This document shows, piece by piece, positions 38,580 to 46,370 of a stretch of DNA of 64,000 bases. The stretch covers positions 30,219 through 94,218 of the forward strand of contig DAOUBF010000040.1 of NCBI GenBank assembly GCA_034432795.1, in the 5' to 3' direction. Each line of letters starts with the position of its first letter. The stretch's first letter is position 1. The stretch comes from DAOUBF01 sp034432795. Lineage in GTDB: Bacteria > Chloroflexota > Anaerolineae > DSLN01. The notes below the pieces were generated by a model. That model was not told where the DNA came from. It made no database searches and worked only from the letters and a program-made list of their open reading frames with translations. Both the position numbers and the translations under genes were made by a program.

Positions 38580-39434
38580 CTACAGCGTTGGCACCGGCGT
38601 CTCGGCGCGAATATCGGCCAGCCGCTGCAACGTCTTCTCGTAAGAAGCGGCCAGTTCAGCGACCCGCACCCCCTCGCCGGAGGCCAGGCCCTGGAACAGC
38701 GCCGAGAGCATCGCGGCTATCGCCACCGGGCTGGCCACGCCGACGATGGAATCCACAGGGCAGGCGATGGCGAGTTCCGACACCTTCGCCACAGGCCAGG
38801 AGAGCGCGCCGGTGATCGCGACCGTCTTCGCCTGGCGCTCACGCGCCAGTTGCAGAATGCTGGTCGTATCCGGGCACTGGGCCACCACAGCCACGCCCAG
38901 GACGACATCGTTAGCGCCCAGGTCGTGCATCACCGCAGCGACACTGGTGATGTCGGTCTCCACCGTGCGCGCCGGCAACCCCAGGCCGGTCAGGCTGCCG
39001 GCGAACAACTGCGCCAGGCTGCGGCTGTGGCCCTCACCGACGACGAAGATGCGTCGGGCAGCGCGCAGCGCGTTGAGGACCTGGCTGATCTCCTCACGTG
39101 GCAGGTTGATGAGCAACTGCCTGAGGTTCTCCGCTTCCTGGTTCAGGGCACGGGCAGCCGTCTCGGTGGCATCCTCCGCAGGCACGCCCACCGGCGGCGT
39201 CGCCAGGCGCGAGCGCACCACCGAGCGCACATCCTGAAGCAGTTCCGGATAGCCGTCATAGCCGAGCCGCTGGGCAAAGCGCACCACGGTCGCCGTGTTC
39301 ACCGCCACCCGGCGCGCAAGCTGGGTGGCGGTCATGAAGGCGGCCTCGTTGGGATGGTCCAGCAAGAAGTCGGCGATACGGCGATAGCTGGGCGAAAGCG
39401 TGTTGTATGTCTTATTGACCTTTTCACGAAACAT
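38580..39434 (-). CDS. MurR/RpiR family regulator 1
   Basis: A 284-residue transcription regulator. N-terminal HTH_6 domain (LSPSYRRIADFLLDHPNEAAFMTATQLARRVAVNTATVVRFAQRLGYDGYPELLQDVR), C-terminal SIS phosphosugar-binding domain (RRIFVVGEGHSRSLAQLFAGSLTGLG; DVVLGVAVVAQCPDTTSILQLARERQAKTVAITG). Start ATG 39434 has AAGGAG at good distance; a longer in-frame form lacks one. It would bind DNA near sugar genes and change activity on binding a phosphosugar. It and the next paralogue lie just downstream of the sugar-uptake locus and read the same way. Confidence 0.9.
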   Translation of the reverse strand: MFREKVNKTYNTLSPSYRRIADFLLDHPNEAAFMTATQLARRVAVNTATVVRFAQRLGYDGYPELLQDVRSVVRSRLATPPVGVPAEDATETAARALNQEAENLRQLLINLPREEISQVLNALRAARRIFVVGEGHSRSLAQLFAGSLTGLGLPARTVETDITSVAAVMHDLGANDVVLGVAVVAQCPDTTSILQLARERQAKTVAITGALSWPVAKVSELAIACPVDSIVGVASPVAIAAMLSALFQGLASGEGVRVAELAASYEKTLQRLADIRAETPVPTL

Positions 39435-39547
39435 AATGGTGCTCCTTACTCCCATTGACGGTGGTGGCGCCCGCTCCGGCCATCAGACGTAAAGCGCGGG
39501 GGGCGGAGCGCGCTATGGCGCGTTCCAGGCTGTACATGTCGGTGGCC

Positions 39548-40471
39548 CTAGCCAGCCCCCGTCGCTGGGGATTCCGCTGGCCCACCTCCTGTCCCCAGGA
39601 CTTTGGAGATGTCCACCCGGCGCACCTCCGCAGGCAGGTTCTGACTCAGCTCGTTGTAGATCTCCTGGAACTTGGTGTTGAACTCGGCCAGGCGCTCCGG
39701 CGCACGCACAACCAGCGTCTGGCTCAGCGCTGCGACGAACACCAGGAGGCTACCGTACGAGGACAGGCCCAACAGCGCGTGGGAGGGACACGCGATGACG
39801 GTCTCAGCGGCCTGCGCGGGGGGTGCTGCCGGCCGCCCCACGATGGCGACGGTGTAGATTCCGTAGCGGCGGGCGATGCGCAGCGTGTTACTGACGTCGG
39901 GGGAAAGGCCCAGTAAACTGATCCCAATGAGCACATCCTCCGCGGTCGCATCCTGGATCAGGCGCGCCGCCTCGGCGATAGTCACCGGCACCGCTTGCGC
40001 TGGCAGGGCGGCTTCCCGCAGCAAGGCCGCAAACAGCCCGGCGATGTAACTATCGGGACCCTCGCCGATGGTGTAGATGTGCTTGGCGCGCAACAGCGCA
40101 TCGGTCAACCGCTCCACATCCTCATCGTGCAACTGGGTGATCAGCCGCTCTATGTTATCGCGTTCGTGGCTCAACGCCGAGCGCACCAGATCGACGCTTC
40201 CGGCCTCTGCCGATACCTGTGCCAGGGAGCGTTGCATCTCGGCGCGCACCATCTGGCGAATCTCGGCCAGAAGCTCCGGATAGCCCGGATAGCCCAGGCG
40301 TTGCGCGAAGCGCACAATCGTCGCCGGGTCCACCTCCAGTCGGTCCGCCAGCCGGGTGGCGGTCATGAAGGCCGCCTCATGGTAATTGTCCAACAGAAAA
40401 TCGGCCACGCGTCGGAAACTAGGCGAAAGGCGTGGGTAATACTGGCGAATGGTATCCTGGTACGTTGGCAT
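39548..40471 (-). CDS. MurR/RpiR family regulator 2
   Basis: A 307-residue paralogue of the downstream gene, with the same HTH_6 (LSPSFRRVADFLLDNYHEAAFMTATRLADRLEVDPATIVRFAQRLGYPGYPELLAEIRQMV) and SIS layout (KHIYTIGEGPDSYIAGLFAALLREA; DVLIGISLLGLSPDVSNTLRIARRYGIYTVAIVG). It starts at ATG 40471 with AAAGGGGGA upstream. It has a longer C-terminus (NTKFQEIYNELSQNLPAEVRRVDISKVLGTGG). Two adjacent RpiR genes imply a duplication with divergent sugar signals. It has one of three TCGA sites outside toxin-antitoxin loci (40191), in GATCGA. Confidence 0.9.
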   Translation of the reverse strand: MPTYQDTIRQYYPRLSPSFRRVADFLLDNYHEAAFMTATRLADRLEVDPATIVRFAQRLGYPGYPELLAEIRQMVRAEMQRSLAQVSAEAGSVDLVRSALSHERDNIERLITQLHDEDVERLTDALLRAKHIYTIGEGPDSYIAGLFAALLREAALPAQAVPVTIAEAARLIQDATAEDVLIGISLLGLSPDVSNTLRIARRYGIYTVAIVGRPAAPPAQAAETVIACPSHALLGLSSYGSLLVFVAALSQTLVVRAPERLAEFNTKFQEIYNELSQNLPAEVRRVDISKVLGTGGGPAESPATGAG

Positions 40472-40985
40472 GTATCCCCCTTTTAGTTTCGTGATGATGA
40501 TATAATCACAGGCAACCAGGTCACTGCCTCCGCATTAAGACCCACTGCAAGTATCGGCGTCCTTGCAATAGGCGCATCTCCCTTGTCCCCCCGACAGCCC
40601 CACCGGGAGATGGCTTCAGCAGCGGCCTGATGTTGCCGCCTCCCCTGTTGCTCGCTGATCACTCTCCCCCCTGGAGTGACAGCATACGCTGATTGTACAT
40701 CCATTCTCCGTGAAATGCAAGTACCAGGAACAAAAAAACCTTAAGGAGAAAGCATATTTTAGTAGCGCATTCAGGGAAAATGCCACAAACAACGCACTAT
40801 TGGGAGGGGATAAGTTCCCTCCCCCACAAGGGGGGAGGGAATTGCCCCCTACCCAGAGGGGAGATGAGTTCCCTCCCCCTGGACGGGGGAGGGTGAGGGA
40901 GGGGGTGAGAACCGGGCAGTAGGGGAGGTCTCAGACCTGCCCCTATTGGGCGCCGGGTTGCAGGGTGACATGTTCGCCAGAGGTT
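40472..40985. other. Intergenic region with repeats between amylosucrase and RpiR2
   Basis: A 514-bp gap with no gene supported. About 40472-40800 is single-copy and includes the region before RpiR2, with an inverted TCACTC/GAGTGA pair near 40660. From 40813 to 40950 it holds two G/C-rich inverted repeats and a GGGGAGGTCTCAGACCTGCCCC palindrome-type block; 40951-40989 repeats 24666-24703. Confidence 0.6.
40813..40950. repeat. Cluster of C-rich/G-rich inverted repeats
   Basis: TTCCCTCCCCC-ACAAGG-GGGGAGGGA (40814-40840), then TTCCCTCCCCCTGGACGGGGGAGGG (40869-40893) and TAGGGGAGGTCT-CAGACCTGCCCCTA (40920-40945). Same family as 7670-7712 and 44734-44820. Confidence 0.65.
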
Positions 40986-42935
40986 CTACACGGCGGGCGC
41001 CAGCGCCAGCCAGACGAAGCGATACGGCCCCAACACCACATCCCCATCCAGACGCACGGCCTCCCCTGTCACAAGGTCAGTCCAGGTGGCCCCCAGGTCA
41101 TCGCGCCGCACCTGGGCGGCGGAGAGGCGTTGTTCCTGCGCGCTGAAATTTGCCAGCACGATCACGCGCTGCCCCCCATGCTGACGGAGATAGCCCAGAA
41201 CATGGGGGTTGGCGGTCTCTATCACCTCCATCTCCAGGCCGGCCAAAGCCGGGAGGCGCTTGCGCAGATCGATCAGGTGCTTCAACGGGATATAAGTGCG
41301 CCCTTCAATTGTACCAGGCTGCGTGCGCCGGGCTACCTTCTCCCAATCCGTGCGCACGCGGTGCAACCAGCGGCTATCCATCGCTTGGTGGGGATCGTTC
41401 AGGTAGCTGTAATCGTTCAGGACGCCGATCTCATCACCCAGGTAGAGGAGCGGGATGCCGCCGATAGAGAGGACAACACTGTAAAGCAGGAGGATACGCC
41501 GGATGGCCAGGTCTATCTCCGCTTCGTCCCCGGCCTCCAACGCCTTCTCCAGTCCGGCGAGCGACGCCGTCGTGCCGGAGATATGCGTCCCCTCCCGTTC
41601 CGCGTCCTTGCGGAAACGCACCCCCCGTGCGAAGCTCCCAGCCACTTGCCCGCTGTAAAATGCGTTCAGGAAGCGACGGTGCGCCGGGCCGTTCAGCCCC
41701 ACGGCGCGGGCATCCGCATCGCTAAACACCCAGCTAATGTCGTCGTGGACGCGCACGAAGTTGACCCAGGCGCACTCCGGGCGAATGCGGAAATGCCGCC
41801 GCAGCGAACGGGCCAGCAGCCGCGCAGAGCCGGTGGCCAGCGCCTCCCATAGCAGGCTCATCAGGGGCGCATTGTAGGCCAGGCGCGAGCCGCGCGGGTC
41901 CAGGTACTTCACCAACTTGTCCGGGTATTCAATGGCCTCGGACTTGAAGATCAGCGCCGGGGCCGCGATGCGAGCCAGGGCATTGAAGGCGCGGATGAGC
42001 AGATGGGTCTCCGGCAGGTTGCGGCAGTTCGTCCCCAGCCGCTTCCAGACGACGGGGACGGCATCCAGGCGCAGCACCTCCACGCCCACGTTGGCCAGGA
42101 AGAGCATCTCCTCGGCCATGCGGCAGAAGACCACCGGGTTGGCGTAGTTCAGGTCCCATTGGAAGGGGTAAAAGGTCGTCCACACCCAGCGGTCTATCTC
42201 CGGGCGATAGGTGAAGTTACCCGGCGCCTGGTCAGGGAAGACATCGCTCAAATGCTTCTCGTAGGCATCCGGCAGGGTGCGGTCCGGGAACATAGGGTAG
42301 TAGGCTTGGTACTCCGGGTCGCCTGCCAGCGCCCGCCGTGCCCAGTCATGCTCATCCGAGGTGTGGTTCAGGACGAAATCCAGCACCAGGCTGATGCCGT
42401 TTTGGCGCAGTTCCCGCGCCAGCGCCCGTAGCTCGTCCAGCGTGCCCAGGGCCGGATGGACCCGGCGGTAATCGCTCACCGCGTAGCCGCCGTCGTTGTT
42501 CCCTTCAGGAGAAGCGAACAGGGGCAAGAGATGGAGGTAGGTGATGCCCAGTTCCTTCAGGTAGGGGAGTTTCTGGCGCAGGCCGGCCAGGGTGCCCGCA
42601 AACCGGTCCACATAGCACATGGCGCCCACCATCTGGTGCGATTGGAACCAGAGGGGCTGGGCTTCACGCTTGGCGTCCAGTGCCTTCAACTCCGCCGGGC
42701 GTTCCAGCGCCATCTGCGCGGCGACCGCCAACAGGCGCTCCAGGTGATCGCCGAAATCGGGTCGCTGCCCATACAACTGCAGGAGCGGCCGGTAGAGGGC
42801 CTCAAAGTGGGCCTCCAGGCGCGCGCGGAAGGTACCCCAGTCGGCCTTCCGCCCAAACTGCGCCTCCAGCCGCGCCAAAATGCCCTTGAGGACCGCCTTC
42901 CCGGTCCTCCGTCTTCTATCCTCCGTCTTTCTCAC
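40986..42935 (-). CDS. Amylosucrase (GH13_4)
   Basis: A 649-residue glucansucrase-like enzyme that uses sucrose to make alpha-1,4-glucan and fructose. Typical N-terminal helical part (FEALYRPLLQLYGQRPDFGDHLERLLAVAAQM, then LDAKREAQPLWFQSHQMVGAMCYVDRFAGTLAGLRQKLPYLKELGITYLHLLPLF). The barrel shows GNNDGGYAVSDYR, LDFVLNHTSDEHDWAR, the nucleophile region VEVLRLDAVPVVWKRLGTNCRNLPETH, the acid/base IFKSEAI and the transition-state FVRVHDDISW. The start GTG 42935 overlaps the permease stop (GTGA) and lies at a GAGGATAGAAGACGGAGGAC low-complexity tract that encodes a basic MRKTEDRRRRTGK head; an internal TTG start near LARLEAQFG is possible. It holds a TCGA (41269) within GATCGATC. Confidence 0.88.
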   Translation of the reverse strand: MRKTEDRRRRTGKAVLKGILARLEAQFGRKADWGTFRARLEAHFEALYRPLLQLYGQRPDFGDHLERLLAVAAQMALERPAELKALDAKREAQPLWFQSHQMVGAMCYVDRFAGTLAGLRQKLPYLKELGITYLHLLPLFASPEGNNDGGYAVSDYRRVHPALGTLDELRALARELRQNGISLVLDFVLNHTSDEHDWARRALAGDPEYQAYYPMFPDRTLPDAYEKHLSDVFPDQAPGNFTYRPEIDRWVWTTFYPFQWDLNYANPVVFCRMAEEMLFLANVGVEVLRLDAVPVVWKRLGTNCRNLPETHLLIRAFNALARIAAPALIFKSEAIEYPDKLVKYLDPRGSRLAYNAPLMSLLWEALATGSARLLARSLRRHFRIRPECAWVNFVRVHDDISWVFSDADARAVGLNGPAHRRFLNAFYSGQVAGSFARGVRFRKDAEREGTHISGTTASLAGLEKALEAGDEAEIDLAIRRILLLYSVVLSIGGIPLLYLGDEIGVLNDYSYLNDPHQAMDSRWLHRVRTDWEKVARRTQPGTIEGRTYIPLKHLIDLRKRLPALAGLEMEVIETANPHVLGYLRQHGGQRVIVLANFSAQEQRLSAAQVRRDDLGATWTDLVTGEAVRLDGDVVLGPYRFVWLALAPAV

Positions 42936-43822
42936 TCCTTCAACCCGGTGGTGGCGATCCCCTCAATGAAGTAGCGCTGGAAGATAAAGAACAGGATGAT
43001 GATGGGCAGGCTGTTGAACAGTGATCCCGCCAGCACGTTGGAGTATAGAGTGTAGTATTCGTTCTTGAACCATTGCAGCCCCAGCGGCAGGGTGAACTTC
43101 TCCGGCGTCTGCAGCACAACTAGGGGCCAGAGGAACTCGTTCCAGGTCCCCTGGAAGGTGAACAGGGCCAGAGCCAACAGCGGCGTCTGGCTGATGGGCA
43201 GGATCAGGCGGAAGAAGATGGTGAAGCGCCCGGCGCCGTCTATCAGCGCAGCTTCCTCCAACTCGGTGGGGATGCTCTTGAAGAATTGGGTCATCATGAA
43301 CACGCCGAAGGCCCCGGCGATGCCCGGCAGGATGACCGCCTCCAGCCTGTCTAACAGATGGAAGACACCCGGCCCAATAATGATGTAGTTGGGGATGAGG
43401 GTGACCTGGCCGGGGATCATCATGGTGACCAGCGTCAGGGTAAACAGGAGGTTGCGGCCAGGGAATTTCATGCGGGCGAAGGCATAGCCGCCCATGGCGC
43501 AGAACAGGGTGCGCACCACTGTCAGCACGCCGGAGATAATGGCGCTGTTCAGCAGCCAGCGGGGGAACAGTTCAAACTCACTCAGGACCACGCGGTAGTT
43601 GTCCAGGGTGAAAGGGTTCGGGATGAGCCGGGGTGGGTCGTAAATGTGCTCCTTGGGCATGAAGGAGTACACCACGGACAACCAGAACGGCCCAATGGAG
43701 ACCACCAGCCAGAAGAGCAACAGGCCATAAAAGAAGGCCCGCTTCACGATCTCCCAGGAGCGCGGCGCCCGCTCGGCAACGGCCACTCTGGGTCGGACTT
43801 CAGAGATCGCAGTCATGGTCAC
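42932..43822 (-). CDS. Sugar ABC importer permease (MalG-like), set 1
   Basis: A 296-residue inner-membrane permease with six helices. The CUT1 MalG pattern: WLLNSAIISGVLTVVRTLFCAMGGYAFARMKFPGR, a cytoplasmic EAA loop MTQFFKSIPTELEEAALIDGAGRFTIFFRLILPISQTPLLALALFTFQGTWNEFLWPLVVL, and the end LFNSLPIIILFFIFQRYFIEGIATTGLKE. It pairs with the preceding permease (gap 12 bp) and with SBP1. Sugar specificity cannot be read from it. The ATPase is missing from this operon. Confidence 0.92.
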   Translation of the reverse strand: MTMTAISEVRPRVAVAERAPRSWEIVKRAFFYGLLLFWLVVSIGPFWLSVVYSFMPKEHIYDPPRLIPNPFTLDNYRVVLSEFELFPRWLLNSAIISGVLTVVRTLFCAMGGYAFARMKFPGRNLLFTLTLVTMMIPGQVTLIPNYIIIGPGVFHLLDRLEAVILPGIAGAFGVFMMTQFFKSIPTELEEAALIDGAGRFTIFFRLILPISQTPLLALALFTFQGTWNEFLWPLVVLQTPEKFTLPLGLQWFKNEYYTLYSNVLAGSLFNSLPIIILFFIFQRYFIEGIATTGLKE

Positions 43823-43834
43823 CCTCCTTCGCGT

Positions 43835-44734
43835 TTAGCGCTCCGCCGCCGCGCCGCCGCCCTCAATGATGCGCCGGTTGAGCATGGTGATCGCAAAGAT
43901 CATCACGCCCAGAATGAAGGCCAGCGCCGCTGCCTGGCCCATGCGCGGCGTGGTGTCCCGAAAGGCCCACTTGAAGATCAGATAGGCGATGGTGGTGGTG
44001 GAGTCCAGCGGCCCGCCCGCCGTCATCACGTAAATCTGGTCAAACACCTGGAAGCAGCCGATCACCCCCAACGTGACCACGAAGAAGATCACCGGGCGCA
44101 GCATGGGGATGGTGATATAGAAAAAGATTTGGGGCGCTGAGGCCCCGTCAATCTGCGCCGCCTCATAAATGCTTTGGGGGATGTCTTGCAGGCCCGCCAG
44201 GAAGATCAGCATCATCGTGCCGATGGTGGACCAGATGTTGACCATCATGATCGTGGGCAAAGCCCAGGTGGTGGAGGTCAGCCACTGGATGTTCGTCTTG
44301 AAGAGCTGGTTGATCAGCCCGGTGTTGGCGAACAGCCACAGGAAAATCAGCGAGATGACCACCGATGAGGTCACCGAGGGCAGGTAGTAGGCGGTACGGA
44401 AGAAGCGGCGGAAGCGGATCTTTTGATTAAGCACGAAGGCGATCACCAGGCTGAGCGCCGTCTGCACCGGGACGACGACCAGGACGTATTTCAGCGTGTT
44501 GGGCAGGGCATGGCGGAGGAAGAGGTCATTGGTCAGCACCCGACGGTATCCCTCCGGCCCGATCCACTTCGGTGGGCTGAACAGGTCATAGTTGGTAAAG
44601 GACAGGTAAAACGCCGTGCCGATGGCGATCACGTTAAACACGAGGAAAATGAACAGCCAGGGCGAAAGGAAGATATAGGCGGTGATCCATTCACCCAGTT
44701 GCGCGCGCAGTCGCATACTCATCGGCGCCTCCAT
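43835..44734 (-). CDS. Sugar ABC importer permease (MalF-like), set 1
   Basis: A 299-residue permease. Hydrophobic helices from ITAYIFLSPWLFIFLVFNVIAIGTAFYLSFTNYDLF onward, the EAA loop LAGLQDIPQSIYEAAQIDGASAPQIFFYITIPMLRPVIFFVVTLGVIGCFQVFDQIYVMTAGGP. It starts at ATG 44734; its ribosome-binding site (GGGAGGTGAGGGG) is supplied by the dispersed G-rich repeat at 44734-44820. The stop lies 12 bases from the MalG-like start. Set-1 genes run SBP1, MalF, MalG, amylosucrase. Confidence 0.92.
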   Translation of the reverse strand: MEAPMSMRLRAQLGEWITAYIFLSPWLFIFLVFNVIAIGTAFYLSFTNYDLFSPPKWIGPEGYRRVLTNDLFLRHALPNTLKYVLVVVPVQTALSLVIAFVLNQKIRFRRFFRTAYYLPSVTSSVVISLIFLWLFANTGLINQLFKTNIQWLTSTTWALPTIMMVNIWSTIGTMMLIFLAGLQDIPQSIYEAAQIDGASAPQIFFYITIPMLRPVIFFVVTLGVIGCFQVFDQIYVMTAGGPLDSTTTIAYLIFKWAFRDTTPRMGQAAALAFILGVMIFAITMLNRRIIEGGGAAAER

Positions 44735-44820
44735 AGCCCCTCACCTCCCAACCCCCTCTCCCAATGGGGGAGAGGGGGTCTGCCCTCCCCCACAGAGGGG
44801 GGAGGGGTTGGGGTGAGGGC
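44734..44820. repeat. C-rich/G-rich inverted repeats before the MalF-like permease
   Basis: Two nested inverted tracts (CCTCACCTCCCAACCCCCTCTCCC with GGGGGAGAGGGGG; CCCTCCCCC with GGGGGGAGGGGTTGGGGTGAGGG). On the minus strand it lies between SBP1 and the permease and contributes the permease ribosome-binding site. Confidence 0.65.
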
Positions 44821-44840
44821 GTCATTCTATATCGGATGGT

Positions 44841-44893
44841 TGGGCGGCTGAAGCCCGGTACCGGGCTTTAGCTCAGTTGGCTTCAGCCGCCCA
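44841..44893. repeat. Nested cruciform repeat at the 3' end of the SBP1 gene
   Basis: Outer 15-base arms TGGGCGGCTGAAGCC (44841-44855) and GGCTTCAGCCGCCCA (44879-44893) are perfect; AAGCCCGGTACCGGGCTT (44851-44868) is a perfect palindrome inside. It starts five bases after the SBP1 stop on its strand. The core ACCGGGCT/AGCCCGGT recurs at 16932-16964 and 47822-47839 within coding sequences. In SBP-permease transcripts such a hairpin would favour binding-protein mRNA stability. Confidence 0.75.
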
Positions 44894-44898
44894 GCAAC

Positions 44899-46248
44899 TC
44901 ACCCGCCCTTGATGATCTTGCGGATCTCCTCCGCCGCCTGCTTCATGGAGTCGGCAGGGGATTGATCCTGCAAGAAGATGCGCTCCAACGCCTTGCCCAT
45001 CTGGTCGTTGACGTCGCTGCCGTACAGCCCCCACATGAAGGGCGTGGCATGGGCCGCGCCATCCCAGATGGCCTTGACATTGGGGTTGTTCTTGAGATAG
45101 TCGCTCTCGGTCAGCGCCACGCGCGAGGGCAGGGCGAAGCCACTCTGCAACACCGTCGTCTGGCTCTCCTCGTTGGTCAGGAAGTTGATCACCTTCCAGG
45201 CCGCCTCCGGGTGCTTGGAGTTCTTGGAGATGGAGTAGGCTACGGTGAAGACCAGGTTGCCTTCGCCCTTGGGGCCGGCCGGGGGCTGGACCACGCCGTA
45301 CTCCAGGTCGGGGAACTGCTCCTTCAGGTAAGGGATCAACCAGCCGCCCTCATAGACCATGGCCAGTTGCCCCTTGCCGAAGCCCTCGCCCTGCCAGCCC
45401 ACGCCGATGTCCGCGGGGATGGCGCCGATGCCTTCCTTGCGGAAGCTGGTGTAGAACTCGGCCGCCGCCACCGCCTCCGGGCTATCCAGTGTGGTGTCGC
45501 TGAAGTCCGGCGTCATGATCGTGCCCCCGTTCTGGAAGACGAACACGGGGAAGCGACCGGGGTCGGGCGGCGTGCCAAAGCCGTAGATATTCTTGTCCTT
45601 GTTGGTCAGCTTTTGGGCCGCCGCCTTCAGGTCGTCCCAGGTCCAGTCATCGGTCGGCTCGTCCAGGCCGGCCTCCCTGAACAGCGCCTTGTTGTAGAAC
45701 AGCCCCAGGGTGTTGAAGTCCTTGGGGATGCCGTACACCTTGCCCTCGTAGGTGAAGGCGTTGATCAGGGTGGGGATGAAGTCCTCCCGCTTCACCCCGT
45801 CCTGGGCCATGTAGTCGTCCAACGCCACGAGCACGCCCTTGCTGGCGAAGAAGGGGAACTGGAAGATGTCCATGTAGTAGATGTCGGGCTCCGTGTTGGA
45901 GGCGACCATCGTCTTGATCTTCTGCCAGAAGTCGCCCGTGATCGGCTCGTACTTGACGACAATGTCGGGGTGGGCGACGGAGAACTTGTAGAGCAGCGAC
46001 TCCAGGAGCGCGGTCTCCGCCGGGCTGGAGGCCCAACCGGACAGGCGCACCTCCACCCGCTCCTGGGGCACCACCTTGGTGACCTCCACGGCGCGGGTGA
46101 CCTCCACCGGCGCGGTGACCACGACCGTCTGCGGCGGCGCGGTCTGAACGATGACCTGGGGCGTTGGCGCCGGGCCACCGCAGGCCGTCAGCAGCAGCCC
46201 CATAATCAGGGGCAGGATGATGGTGAGGGCAAACGCTTTGCCTTTCAT
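44899..46248 (-). CDS. Sugar ABC importer substrate-binding lipoprotein, set 1
   Basis: A 449-residue extracellular binding protein of the CUT1/MalE type. Signal peptide with lipobox LLTAC (Cys23), then a Pro/Val/Thr-rich spacer (QVIVQTAPPQTVVVTAPVEVTRAVEVTKVVPQ). The mature core has VEVRLSGWASSPAET, KYEPITGDFWQKIKTMVAS, TEPDIYYMDIFQFPFFASKG, and GVGWQGEGFGKGQLAMVYEGGWLIPYLKEQFP, typical of carbohydrate-binding lobes. It delivers the sugar to the set-1 permeases. A GAGG-rich ribosome-binding site is found upstream. It lies 122 bp after the GH65 fusion gene on the same strand, so it may be co-transcribed. Confidence 0.9.
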   Translation of the reverse strand: MKGKAFALTIILPLIMGLLLTACGGPAPTPQVIVQTAPPQTVVVTAPVEVTRAVEVTKVVPQERVEVRLSGWASSPAETALLESLLYKFSVAHPDIVVKYEPITGDFWQKIKTMVASNTEPDIYYMDIFQFPFFASKGVLVALDDYMAQDGVKREDFIPTLINAFTYEGKVYGIPKDFNTLGLFYNKALFREAGLDEPTDDWTWDDLKAAAQKLTNKDKNIYGFGTPPDPGRFPVFVFQNGGTIMTPDFSDTTLDSPEAVAAAEFYTSFRKEGIGAIPADIGVGWQGEGFGKGQLAMVYEGGWLIPYLKEQFPDLEYGVVQPPAGPKGEGNLVFTVAYSISKNSKHPEAAWKVINFLTNEESQTTVLQSGFALPSRVALTESDYLKNNPNVKAIWDGAAHATPFMWGLYGSDVNDQMGKALERIFLQDQSPADSMKQAAEEIRKIIKGG

Positions 46249-46370
46249 TTTTCTCCTCCTTTTGAGCTGTGATTTCTCTGCCCCAGCTCAGGGCAAGGTT
46301 TACATAATGAGCGGTTAACACTGTAACAGTAGGCCAGGCTAACACACATCTGCCGATTTCCCACCCCCTT

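Noticed and set aside
40472..40800. A riboswitch or small RNA in the gap before RpiR2
   Set aside because: Some inverted stretches occur, but no recognisable aptamer core or terminator could be built by eye.
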